A stretch of 10,116 bases of DNA from Conidiobolus incongruus B7586 (GCA_000697335.1 JNEM01016696.1:1-10116); one strand, 5' to 3'; shown: positions 1 through 9,194, numbered from the stretch's first letter. Notes: generated by a model from the letters alone, not told the origin. Program-made: numbers and translations.

Positions 1-954
1 TTAATATAATTATAATTACTTTAATTAATTATAAAATTTATTTATAAAAAAAATTTTGTAAATCAATTTAATTAATCTATAAACTATTAAATTATAGCTT
101 TAGGTATATAAACTATCTTTTAAATATTAAAACTATTATAAAAAATTATTAATAATAAAAAATATTAATATTATAATATATTTTTATTTTTGTAATTTTT
201 ATATTAAGTTTTTAATATAGTTTTAATCTCAAAATAGCTTTATTATAAAATATTTAAAGTAACTAAAAGAATATAATGATTAAGATTTAAATTTTTATAT
301 AAATTTATCTCTAATATAATTATTATTGATATTGTCAAAATATTAATAAAATTTAATAACCAAATCAAATTAATTAATTTTTATATTTATTTAAATTACT
401 AATAAACTTAATTTTATTAATTAATTCAGTTTTATATTATATTTTATATTTGAAAATTTTAATTTCTTTTATAATAATTATTAACGAATATATTTAACAT
501 CCTTCATAGTAATCAATCAAAGAATAAAAATAATTTATATGAATAATTATCCATATATTGATCAAATATAGTTTATTATACTTCACAAAATTGATTATAG
601 AGTATTTTACATTTATATATCTCATTCAAATTAATATTTATATTCAAATGTAAATAAAAGTGAACTTTTCAATAATTATCCTAGTATAAATAATCTTTTT
701 TTTATTCACTTATTTCAATTATTATTAAAATATTATTATTTAATAATTTTTATAAAATTTTATAAATTTTAACTAAATTTCTAGTATTGATATTCAAAAT
801 ATTATTGAAAAATTTATATTAAATATATTAATTTTAAATAATGTTATACTTATTAACGCTCTCAATACTCTTTTGAAGATTTATAATGATTTATTGTTAA
901 AATTTAATACATTCTTAATTGTAATGTAGTTAAGGTGGGACGAGTTGTGAACCA
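1..954. other. AT-rich intergenic desert
   Basis: The stretch is almost entirely A and T, with short A and T runs and stop codons dense in all six frames. I see no coding frame, RNA gene or organised repeat. The last 40 or so bases are somewhat richer in G and C and form the 3' flank of the minus-strand gene that ends at 955. Confidence 0.7.
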
Positions 955-1287
955 TTAAAATTTAGGGACAGCTTGTGGTGGAACAGCGCCAGCATTTGGT
1001 ACACCTTGAGCTTGGACATTGGGAGGAGGAGTTTGGCCATCCTTGGCATCACTTCTCCAGTAGGGCCACCATGGATAACCGTAGTAAGGGTAGCCATAAT
1101 AGTAAGGGTACCCATATCCCCAATAGGGGGGATATCCATAAAATCGATTGGCAGGATCCTTGCCACCTTCAGCTGGTGGTTGCTGTGCATTAGGTGGTTG
1201 TGAAATAGGAGGTTGAGGAGTTTCTCCATCAGGAGTAGGGAAAGCAGACAAAGAGGCCAATAGAGCAGAAACAGTAATCAATTTCAT
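955..1287 (-). CDS. Small secreted Tyr/Pro/Gly-rich protein
   Basis: The frame encodes 110 residues and I do not recognise a named family. The start is the ATG at 1285-1287, which has A at -3. The longer open frame reaches back only to a TTG at 1311, which a eukaryote would not normally use. Residues 1-15 (Met-Lys, a hydrophobic core, then SLSA) look like a signal peptide cut before Phe16. Residues 16-45 are rich in Pro and Gln. Residues 49-78 are an aromatic block of Tyr, Trp, Pro and Gly with GYP at 51, 65 and 70. Residues 79-110 are again Pro/Gln/Ala/Val-rich. There is no cysteine and no second membrane segment. The gene is far richer in GC than its surroundings, which argues for selection on the protein. 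By composition (inference) it could be a wall, spore-coat or matrix protein, or a secreted low-complexity effector. That it is a real secreted protein is likely; its role is unknown. Confidence 0.8.
   Translation of the reverse strand: MKLITVSALLASLSAFPTPDGETPQPPISQPPNAQQPPAEGGKDPANRFYGYPPYWGYGYPYYYGYPYYGYPWWPYWRSDAKDGQTPPPNVQAQGVPNAGAVPPQAVPKF
1083..1116. repeat. Two-copy 18-bp repeat in the aromatic block
   Basis: A 16-base word beginning AGTAAGGGTA occurs at 1083-1098 and again at 1101-1116 with one mismatch, giving a period of 18 bp. On the coding (minus) strand this is a six-residue period within the Tyr/Gly/Pro block. It suggests the block grew by slippage or unequal exchange. Confidence 0.6.
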
Positions 1288-1351
1288 TATGATTCTCAAT
1301 AAATTATTCAACTATTTAGAGTTAATATCGAGTTTTCGTGATTTGTTGTAG

Positions 1352-1361
1352 TATTTATATA
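1352..1361 (-). promoter_or_regulatory. TATA-like box of the secreted-protein gene
   Basis: Read on the minus strand, this is TATATAAATA, 65-74 bases upstream of the ATG at 1287. The position suits a TATA element. In sequence this AT-rich such words also arise by chance, so support comes from the spacing and from similar boxes before the two plus-strand genes. Confidence 0.4.
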
Positions 1362-1427
1362 CTCAAATTTCAATTAATATCCATGTTATAAATAATTAAT
1401 TATAAAATATTTTGAAACAAATGACGA

Positions 1428-1657
1428 TTAATGATAACCCATAATTGCAAAAAAAATTAGAGCAAATTTTATGCATGCACATATCTTCTTTAACAGTACA
1501 TCAAAATATTGGAATTTGTCAATTGGAGTCGTATCTCGCCCTTATCCCTAGTTATGAAGCTGGAATTATTTTCTTTATCCTTTAATTTTTTATTTGATTT
1601 ATTTTCAATTTCAAGATAGAAAAAGATTATAAAGGTTACAAACAAATTGAGACTTTA
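1428..1657 (-). pseudogene. Overlapping protein-like frames, possible gene or transposon remnant
   Basis: Two minus-strand frames overlap here. One is open from 1654 down to a TAA at 1490-1492 (54 codons): a hydrophobic start, then a Lys/Asn/Glu-rich part, with its only Met three codons from the end. The other is open from 1541 down to a TAA at 1428-1430 (37 codons) and contains the phrase DTTPIDKFQYFDVLLKKI. That phrase resembles the start of the piggyBac transposase domain, where a Pro-(Ile/Leu)-x-x-Phe-x-x-Phe pattern is followed by Leu and Ile positions. Neither frame has a usable ATG, and no later piggyBac motif follows, because the promoter of the secreted-protein gene comes next. Frames of these lengths occur by chance in such DNA, so the call rests only on composition and one short resemblance. 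Confidence 0.2.
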
Positions 1658-2276
1658 TACTCCAAGTCCAGTTGAAGTTGTGGTCATTATTATAATAAAC
1701 AAAATGATTATTTATCTTTGAATCTTGACTAATAATTCAAAAATTGAATACATAATAATTAAAATTGAATCATTTTAATGCAATATAATAAGAAATGTAG
1801 ATCAAATGAATTTCATAATCTTAAAGTATACTCAATATTTAATGAATATCTAATTCTAGGAAACATAGCTTTAATTCAATGGTATTATTACCTAAAGATT
1901 TATCGATTTGCCACAATCATGAAATTTCAATGGATGATCTCAATTCATAATTTTAGTTATATTAAACCGAATAGTTTTTAAAAATTTTTATGCTAATAAA
2001 TTAATTGAATTGATAAATGACTATCAAATCCATAAAATTGAATCAAAATTGAATATTGACTTTTTAAATAAGAAAATCTTTAATTATCTATTATTATTAT
2101 TATTATAAAAATTGTATTATTAATGTTTAACACTTATTTTGACGATCAATTTAATTCTAATCAAATATTATTTTATAATAAATTTCTAAATAAATCAAAT
2201 TTTAAAAATTATTTTATACTCTTAAAAAATTAAATTTTTTAGTCATAAATGTGGTTATTGAAATAGCGATTACCTT
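1658..2276. other. AT-rich spacer without a supported gene
   Basis: This is ordinary AT-rich spacer, slightly richer in G and C than the first 900 bases. A 67-codon plus-strand frame with an ATG runs from 1778 to 1981. Its residue make-up simply follows base composition, it has no motif, and one or two frames of that length are expected by chance in 10 kb at this AT content. It is not called a gene. Confidence 0.6.
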
Positions 2277-2847
2277 TTAATAGGTGATGTTTCTTAATGT
2301 GAACTTATTGTTTTTTAAAGGAATTTTCATTTGACCTATATAATCATTTTTTATATATAATAAAATTGTTAAATTAACCTCAACTTTTTAATAAACAAAA
2401 TTTGTTGATTAATTATTATTAAAGTGCAAAGAGATATTGGAAGTTAAATTTAAATTATGCTAAACGATAGCTGAAGATTATATCTTAAGGATGACAACTA
2501 TACTTCACATGAAATAATATTATATTATTGATATTCAAAGTATCAAATTATGAACTCAAATAACACAATATAATCCATATATCCACCTCTTGTTGACTCT
2601 TCATCAATGTATTTTTTAACTTTGTGATAATTCTGAAGAACAATTAAACATTACATTTTCAAAAAATGCATTTGTGGTTGAGTTTGCTCTTGTTCTTTAT
2701 AAATCATATCATACAAGTGAAAAACTCTTAAACAAAATATAATGTGGTTTGATTAAATTGTCTCATTTTCTAAAATAAAATATCTTTAAAAGACGTCGTT
2801 ATAGTTATATATGTTAACTTATCCTTTTTACAGTGTTCATTAAATGA
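2277..2847 (-). mobile_element. Decayed transposase, probably Merlin/IS1595 (ISXO2-like)
   Basis: Minus-strand phrases follow the order of an ISXO2-like DDE transposase but are broken by stops and frame changes. From 2847 down to 2773 a frame reads EHCKKDKLTYITITTSFKDI, like the end of the N-terminal zinc ribbon and the Ser-Ile-Arg...Ser-Phe-Phe stretch. From 2785 down to a TGA at 2543-2545 another frame runs with only two internal TAA codons. It includes KKYIDEESTRGGYMDYIV, matching the Gly-Gly...Ile-Val that leads into the first catalytic Asp (VEIDES in the family), but here the acidic motif has become LFEF. At 2484-2419 a phrase IIFSYRLA recalls the second Asp motif (I-x-S-D-x-W-x-A-Y) with the Asp lost. 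From 2408 STNFVY, a stop and KVEVNLTI recall the family's N-H-S-x-x-F-V-D-P-x-T-G-x-x-T-x-x-I-E. About 190 codons remain of the family's usual 250-300. No terminal inverted repeats were identified. The element is dead. The family call rests on the order of several weak matches. Confidence 0.42.
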
Positions 2848-4780
2848 TTATAGTTAATAGAATCTTTATGATGTATCATAGGCAATAAACCATGTCAATT
2901 GAAATTTTTAAGCATGTAGTTTCATATATATGTCATATAAGTAATGAATTGATTAGATTACAAGGCTTCCAGATTATTTGAAATATAAATAGGAAACTCA
3001 ATTAATAAGAGATCTACCTTAAACTTTTTTTTATTATTTTTTTTTCTCTATCCAAATTTAATCAAATTAAAAATTTTTACATAATTTATTTCATTAATTT
3101 TTAAAACATTTTAATTAATATAATGACTAATGAAATAATACAAGTCAAGAAAATATCATACTATAATTAATAAATCTATTTTCTTAATACTTATATTACA
3201 TTATCACATATTTAAATTTGAATTTTTACTGTATAATCTAATGAGGATCAAATTTCACAATTTTTTTTTTAAATTTAATTAATCTCAAAAATTCAAATAA
3301 ACTAAATTTAATCTAATAATTTATAATATTACTCTGTATTTTTAATAATAGGAATTTTTTGTGATTCAAAATAAATAAATATTTTAATATATTATATATA
3401 AAAATAAATATATAATATAAATTTAATAGTTTTTTTTATTATTAATAACTTTTTGCTATACTTTTAGTAAAGATCTAATATTTAAAAAATAGTTCTTTTT
3501 ATTTAAGATTAAAATTTGATATTTTATAATCTAATTAAATTTTTTTATAAAAATTTTCTTTGTTATAAGCTAGTTTTTTAATTGCTTAAAGCAATTATAA
3601 TTACATAAGTTATAATCTAAAGAATATATTAGATATAGTAGTTTTTTTTAGTTATTTTTAATTAAAAAGTTTTTTATAAATTTAAATTTATGTATTTTAT
3701 AATTATTATGTAAAATAATAAGTTTTCTCAAATTATATTAAAAACACTAATTAGAAATACTTTTATTTAAAAAAACAATATAAAATTTACTATTAATTAA
3801 TTTTCTTTTAAGAATTAAATAAGAGTAGCATATATTATTATAATTTATTATAATAATTAATAATTGTTTATTAACAAAGTATTTATTTAAAGAAATTTAT
3901 AAAAGAGGTTGATTTAACTTAGTATAACATTTTAATTTATATTTTAATAAAGGATTATACATAAAGATTTAAAATTCATCAATTATAATTATTCACTATA
4001 AAAGTTTAAGCTTTTAGTAATTTATTAGTAAGTTTTATTTAATAATAACTACTTTAATTTTTTTTAAGTTTTAGTTAAATTATAAGGTATTTATTTTAGA
4101 TTTTTATTTATTAATTTAAGTTTAAACTTTAATATATATAAAATACTTATAAAACTAATATTAAAATACCTAGATAATTCTTTAACTAAAATAAAAAGGT
4201 ATTTTTTAATATATTTTTTTACTTTATTAACAATTAAAAAAATAATAGTTAAAGTTAGTTTTTTAAATTTTAACAAGTTTTAAATAATTTCTTTTTTAGC
4301 TTTAAAATAATTTACCTAGTAATAAATTGTTAATTTAGATAATACTTTGTTATTAAAAGTTACTTGTAAATTTTAAATAATTTTAAAAGGTTTATAGTTA
4401 AGTTTTATTAATATTAAAATAAAAAATTTTTAATAATTACTATTTAGATTAAGCATAATTAAATTAAACAACCAATTTTAAAAAGTTAATTTTTTAATCA
4501 AAAAAATTAATATATATATATATATATATTTTATAAATAATAATTTCCTATTAACTTTGTATATATTTATTCATTTCAAACTAATAATATGTTTGAAAAA
4601 TCAGAAATTAAAAAATATCCCATTACTTCAAATTCAAGGTAATAATATTCAATTTATAAACTATTAAATTTAACTATAGTAAAATTATAGGTATGATTAA
4701 ATATTTGCTATTAAAATGAGTTTATACTCTTGATAGATATTATGTGTTTACATTTTATATTAACATCACTTGAGGTAGTA
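2848..4780. other. Long, very AT-rich desert
   Basis: From about 3000 to 4700 G and C become very scarce, with T runs near 3025-3048 and 3260-3270 and a TA repeat at 4511-4529. The stretch 2848-2960 may hold the decayed 5' end of the transposase: one minus frame there contains the phrase LPMIHHKDSINYNH, but I see no clear zinc-ribbon cysteines. A 61-codon Lys/Ile/Leu-rich minus frame at 4091-4276 begins with TTG and reflects base composition only. I see no gene, RNA gene or organised repeat. Confidence 0.6.
4511..4529. repeat. (TA)n microsatellite
   Basis: Nine uninterrupted TA units followed by T. This is a simple dinucleotide repeat in the AT desert and is likely variable between strains. 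Confidence 0.85.
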
Positions 4781-5040
4781 GTGCTATGATTAGACTTAGT
4801 AAAGGGGGGTGATCTGGGATATTCTGCTATAAGTTACAATGAAAGGGAACTTTGCTGATCCTGTCAAATAGCACAGAGGATCCAGATCAGGCTGACTTTG
4901 GTTTGAATCGTCCAAATCCAGGGTTTTAATATTGTAGGTTGAGTGAAGTGATTTAGGAATCAATACTGTGGCTTGGCTGAACAGTATGCCGATGAACAAA
5001 GAGCAAGTGAATGTATATGTAGGGGATAATGACTATTACA
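4781..5040. pseudogene. GC-richer island, unresolved gene remnant or exon
   Basis: This island is much richer in G and C than its flanks and has protein-like frames on both strands. On plus, three frames follow one another: 4790-4855 (GGDLGYSAISYNERELC), 4843-4926 (NSTEDPDQADFGLNRPNPGF) and 4947-5042 (including INTVAWLNSMPMNKEQVNVY, ending at a TGA). They lie in frames 2, 1 and 0, so an old gene would need introns or frame changes. On minus, one frame is open for 78 codons from 5032 to a TAA at 4796-4798. It starts hydrophobic (CSLFIGILFSQATVL), then turns acidic and polar, but contains no Met, and its only possible in-window start would be a TTG at 4999. The excess of G over C on plus slightly favours plus as the old coding strand. 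I do not recognise the protein. A gene remnant or an exon of an unresolved gene are both possible. Confidence 0.35.
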
Positions 5041-5551
5041 TTTGATTGATTTATGGGTAATTGATGAGATTGAAGTTCATGTCTTGTTTCAAAATATAAT
5101 CTTGATTTATGTTATCTGAATATAGACTTGATTTGAATATTTTAATTGTAACTAATTGGGTAATTCTGAACAACTCAAGCTATTCATTTGAACTTAATAT
5201 TATACAATTTTAATAGCATTCAATTTATAATTTTAGTTATAATGATTATATTCTTAGAAATCAAATTATCCAGATTTATTAAATTGGAATTATAATTTTA
5301 TTATAAAATTATTAATTTTTGCAAAAATTTAAATTAATAAAGCAAACTAAATGGATTTATATAAATCAAATAATCAATTTTGAGTTTTTTTATAAAATTG
5401 CTTTGATATACTAACTCGGTGATTTCAGCAAGATAATAGTTAATTTGATCCATTAGGATTGAAATTAATTTATACAACTTGTTATTAAATTCAAAATTGA
5501 ATAAAATAATATATTATTACTCAATTATCCCTAATTAAACGATGCCAAGGG
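5041..5551. other. AT-rich spacer upstream of the first PPxY gene
   Basis: The first 130 bases keep some of the higher GC of the preceding island, and the rest is plain AT-rich spacer. No frame, RNA gene or repeat is supported. Regulatory sequence for the gene at 5665 probably lies near its right end. Confidence 0.5.
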
Positions 5552-5581
5552 CACATGACCTCATATTACTCAATATAAATA
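5552..5581 (+). promoter_or_regulatory. E-box-like CACATG plus TATA box
   Basis: CACATG (5552-5557, within GGGCACATGACC) is followed 16 bases later by TATAAATA (5574-5581), which ends 83 bases before the ATG at 5665. It sits in a locally GC-richer patch inside AT-rich sequence. The paralogue at 7154 has a comparable arrangement, a CANNTG box and then TATA, which supports this being the shared promoter layout. The binding factor is unknown. Confidence 0.4.
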
Positions 5582-5664
5582 CAATCTTAAACTGGACAAA
5601 ATTTGAATAACAACATTGAGTATCAAAACCATTGTAAATATTTTTTTAATCCACACAATACAAT

Positions 5665-5961
5665 ATGAAGATTCCGGCTTTTATTACAATTATGTTATTC
5701 GTAATAGGATTTATAATAGTTATGATACCTTTTATATTATGGATATATAAGAGTATAAAAGGACATCCCAATAGCTTTTCACAAATGAATGGTGACACTA
5801 ACTCTCATATTGATGTCAGTGTTGCAAACGTTGACCCTCTCCCAGTTTATAATTCACCTCCAGATTATCATTTATATTGCAGCCCTCCTCAATATCAATC
5901 TGCTCCAAATAATATAAGTAACTGTGATAATCAATCAAACACTATTATTCAAATTAATTAG
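5665..5961 (+). CDS. Single-pass membrane protein with two PPxY motifs (copy A)
   Basis: The frame encodes 98 residues, from an ATG with A at -3 to tandem TAG TAG stops. Residues 5-28 form one strongly hydrophobic membrane segment. Lys29 and Lys32 follow it, so the N-terminus should face outward and the tail lie in the cytosol. The tail is polar and Ser/Asn-rich, then carries LPVY (59-62), PPDY (65-68) and PPQY (74-77), with starts 6 and 9 residues apart. PPxY motifs bind WW domains, and in fungi such membrane tails recruit Rsp5/NEDD4-type ubiquitin ligases or related trafficking factors. That role is inference here. The gene at 7154 shares the layout, and 14 of 23 residues match across the motif block (56-78 here, 54-76 there), so the two are paralogues. 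Beyond the motifs the Asn/Gln-rich end shows no similarity. Size and plan recall fungal adaptors such as Rcr1/Rcr2, but I see no sequence match that would justify the name. Confidence 0.8.
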   Translation: MKIPAFITIMLFVIGFIIVMIPFILWIYKSIKGHPNSFSQMNGDTNSHIDVSVANVDPLPVYNSPPDYHLYCSPPQYQSAPNNISNCDNQSNTIIQIN

Positions 5962-7033
5962 TAGCCTTTATTCTCTTAATCTATCACTATCAAAAGATTG
6001 TATTGTGGACAGAGAATATCACAGGCGATATTTATTTAAGTTTGAATAATAATGGGATTTAATTAAGACACACTAAGTGACAAAATATTAGTATTCCATA
6101 AGATAATTATTTCTAATAATTTCATATTTAAAATATTAAAATATGTAAATAAATATATATTTGAGATATCCTTCAAATAAACAATATAAATAATTATGTT
6201 AATTACATATTAAATTTATAATTGATCACTTATGACTATTTATATTGATTTTTAATAAATATTAAGATATTAATTATATATCAGTCTATTTATATGTTTT
6301 AAAGGGTTTGTTTTTTTCTCAACATTAATATTTTATCCAAAGAATATAATATTATTTATCCATAATAATAAATTATCTAATCAAATTTTCTATATTTAGT
6401 TAAATTAATAATTTTAATAATTAAAAATCAATTTTAATTTCGATCCGATTTTTTTACAATTAAAACTTTTTAAATTATAATAATAATTAACCAATGAATT
6501 AATTAAATCAAAAATATAATATTTCAAATTTGTAATAATAATTATTCTATTGATATCATAATATATAGATTAATAATAAGTTTAAAATTTTCATATATAT
6601 AAGGTAAAATTTCAAGTTATTTTACAATATATTTATATATTTTATTCAAATTAAAAATAATAAAAATTATTATCAATTTGAATAAAAAAATATTATTAAA
6701 TTCGAATAATATTGTTAAATTTTATATTTAATATATATTAAAGTTAAAATTGTAAATTTTAATTTAGTCAATTTAATTTACTAATTTTATTAAAAATATT
6801 AGAATTTAATACTAATTCAAGGAATAATATTCTAAAATAATTTATAATTAATTTAAATTAAAATAAAATTTAATAAAAAATTGATTGTAAATAGTTTATT
6901 ATATAGCTCAGTAAGCAAGAGATTGAATATTTCATAATATTTAGTAATACATTATTATAAAATTATCTGTTTTTAAGATCTTTTGCATAGTATAATAGAA
7001 GTATTGACTGATAGATATATCTCACTGTTTGAA
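5962..7033. other. AT-rich spacer between the paralogues
   Basis: About 1.1 kb separates the two PPxY genes. The first 90 bases, the probable 3' untranslated region of copy A, are somewhat richer in G and C. The remainder is A/T runs with dense stops. I see no third copy of the motif block. A tRNA-like word at 6905-6922 was examined and rejected. Confidence 0.6.
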
Positions 7034-7057
7034 CACGTGATTTAACAATATATAAAT
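7034..7057 (+). promoter_or_regulatory. CACGTG E-box plus TATA box
   Basis: The palindrome CACGTG (7034-7039) is followed nine bases later by TATATAAAT (7049-7057), ending 96 bases before the ATG at 7154. CACGTG is the core site of many basic helix-loop-helix factors (Pho4/Cbf1 type in fungi). A six-base GC-rich palindrome placed just before a TATA box in DNA this AT-rich is unlikely to be accidental, and copy A has the related CACATG. Confidence 0.5.
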
Positions 7058-7153
7058 GTTAAAAATTTGTTCAATATTTAAAATTTATTAATTATATCAA
7101 TATTTAATCTAAAGATTCAGTTATCTGAAAAATATATTTTATACTAAATACTG

Positions 7154-7447
7154 ATGGACTCTTCTAGCTTGACATTATTCGTTATAATATCGTCATCTGT
7201 GACATTCATTATAATTATTTCTCTAATTATTTGTTCAGCATGGAAAAATAGAAGAAATACTTGTAATACTCATACTGAACAAAACATTCTTGAAGATTAT
7301 AACTGCGAATTCCTTGATCCTGTCCCATTATATAACCCACCTCCTCATTATCATTTAGAGAGCCGTCCTCCGAAATATGAGCATACCTCTATAGGTATAC
7401 CTTCATCTGGTACTAGTTCATGTTCTCGAGATCAAGTGAATGAATAA
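7154..7447 (+). CDS. Single-pass membrane protein with two PPxY motifs (copy B)
   Basis: The frame encodes 97 residues, ATG to TAA. The start context is weaker than in copy A (C at -3, G at +4), but no other in-frame ATG precedes the membrane segment. Residues 6-28 are hydrophobic, followed by Lys31, Arg33 and Arg34, which again places the tail in the cytosol. The tail has VPLY (57-60), PPHY (63-66) and PPKY (72-75), spaced exactly as in copy A, within the shared pattern DPxPxYNxPPxYHL. The membrane segments and tail ends of the two copies differ, and their codons differ at many synonymous sites, so the duplication is old and the motif block is what selection kept. Expected role (inference from PPxY biology): a membrane-anchored docking site for a WW-domain protein such as a NEDD4/Rsp5-type ligase. 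The last 20 residues are Ser/Gly/Thr-rich with two Cys and no recognised motif. Confidence 0.8.
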   Translation: MDSSSLTLFVIISSSVTFIIIISLIICSAWKNRRNTCNTHTEQNILEDYNCEFLDPVPLYNPPPHYHLESRPPKYEHTSIGIPSSGTSSCSRDQVNE

Positions 7448-9168
7448 TCCATTTTATATTTTGAAAATTTGATTAAATGTTAAATCTCACATAATATCAA
7501 CTTTATCATTATTATACCATTCTATTTAAATTATTTCATTATCAAATTGTTTAGTTTGAAATAATTGAAGTCATATTTGATAGAATATAGAACAAAATAA
7601 TAATTTTAAATGATGTAATATATTCTTCCCCATATTAGCTTTATATATATATATATTTAATATCAAATTTATTTAAAAATATTAATTTTAACTATAATAA
7701 TATTACAAATAATTAATAATTTTATATATTTTAGATTTTTACTAGTAAATATATAAGTAGACCATTATATTAAGTTTTATTTTTCATTCTTAACATATTA
7801 TTTTATATTTGCTATTTGAAATTTAAAACAAATCAAATTGGGAATTACTTTGAAAATGATATTTGATATTAATATATAATTATATTTTATCAAAAATAAT
7901 AATAATTTATCAAACAAATATAATCTATTTATTACCTTATTATTTTATAATATATTTAGAAGTATAATATTTTTAATTTATATATATTTAAATTTATCAA
8001 ATTTTCTAAATTTCTATTTATTAATTAAATAATGAGTTAAATTATTTTCCTTAATTCACAATTTCTTTTTCACTAAGAATGAAATATCAGTTAAAAAAGC
8101 GTATGATGTTAATTGAATGCAAAGTACTATATTAAATATAAAAAACATATAAGGTAATCAACTGATCAAGATTTATTTAAATTTTTAATTAAATATTGAT
8201 TTAAACTCCTTAAATAATATATTTTTTATTTTACAGAAAATATAATAATATTTAAATATTATTTTCTTAAAGTAATTACAATATAGTATAATCATCATTA
8301 TTTTTAATATACCTTTTAACTAACATAAATAATTCAATATCTCAATGATTATGAGTTGATATTTTTTTAGTTTAACATAGAAAATCTAATTCGACTAAAG
8401 ACTATATAATACTTTTTATAAATTCAATTTGTATCTATAACCTTATAAATTTAATAAAACACAAAATAAAATTAATGCCCAAATTAATCCTCGTACAAAA
8501 AACATTATATTAACCAATGCAACTGGATATATTTAATAATTCACTATTATATTTTATTAAATATTTGATTTATAAATTATAAAATAAGGTATATTTTAGA
8601 GGTATGTTTATTTATTTTATAGAACTATTTATTGAGTATAAAAGAATTTTAATAAATACTTATATAATAAAATATAAAGATTTATAAAATTTTAAAAGTA
8701 TTAATATTATAATTGAAACTTACACTAATAAGATTATTTTAACGTAATTCATATTAAAATTTATTTCTTCAAATATTATTTAAATTTAGTTTTATAAATA
8801 ATTACTAAGTACATATCAAAATATATTAAATAAATAAATAACTCTATTAAAGTAATATTAACTTTTTGATATTATTTGAGTAATTATTTTGAGTAAATAC
8901 CTTATTTAACCAATTTTCAAATAATTTTAATTAAATTAATATTTAGTTTGTTAACATTAAGTTGAAACATTTCAAAGTTTTCAGACTGATATAATTCTTG
9001 TATTCTAAGTAATACCCCCATAAATGTATGACAAATAATTATATATATTAGAGATACACTAATTAGAATAATTAATTCAACTATTAAAACTTTCAAATTT
9101 AAAATGTTAAATATTTAATTTATTCTTTGATGAATATGGCGATTGATTATTACCTATATTTATCGATG
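7448..9168. other. AT-rich desert
   Basis: This is another stretch of A/T runs with dense stops, including a short (TA)n tract at 7642-7656. I find no frame, RNA gene or structured repeat. The last 40 bases gain some G and C as the next genic island begins. Confidence 0.65.
7642..7656. repeat. Short (TA)n microsatellite
   Basis: Seven uninterrupted TA units followed by T. It is a simple repeat, probably of no function. Confidence 0.75.
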
Positions 9169-9194
9169 TGGTAGTATTTGTTATTATACTACCA
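9169..9194. repeat. Perfect 9-bp inverted repeat (hairpin)
   Basis: TGGTAGTAT at 9169-9177 is mirrored by ATACTACCA at 9186-9194 across an eight-base loop. It lies just upstream of the candidate gene at 9211. It could be an operator, an RNA hairpin or chance. The four G/C pairs make it more notable than the many A/T palindromes nearby. Confidence 0.4.

Noticed and set aside
930-1229. Open frames antisense to or out of frame with the secreted-protein gene (930-1229 minus, 973-1203 plus, 975-1193 plus)
   Set aside because: They exist only because the real gene is GC-rich and so has few stops in any frame. They lack a signal peptide or a coherent composition, and the frame at 955-1287 explains the region.
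1288-1311. Eight extra N-terminal codons starting at a TTG
   Set aside because: TTG is not a normal eukaryotic start, and the ATG at 1287 places a signal peptide exactly at the N-terminus.
1778-1981. 67-codon plus-strand frame with an ATG
   Set aside because: Frames of this length are expected once or twice by chance at this AT content. The residues follow base composition and no motif is present.
2277-2847. Reassignment of TAA/TAG to glutamine (ciliate-type code), which would lengthen some frames
   Set aside because: The three well-supported genes write every glutamine as CAA or CAG and end at TAA or TAG, so the standard code is simpler and the in-frame stops here mark decay.
4091-4276. 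61-codon Lys/Ile/Leu-rich minus frame
   Set aside because: It begins with TTG, lies in the most AT-rich part of the window and has the composition expected of random AT sequence.
6905-6922. TAGCTCAGTAAGCAAGAG, similar to a tRNA A box
   Set aside because: There is no matching B box, no acceptor stem and no full D stem, so it does not fold as a tRNA.
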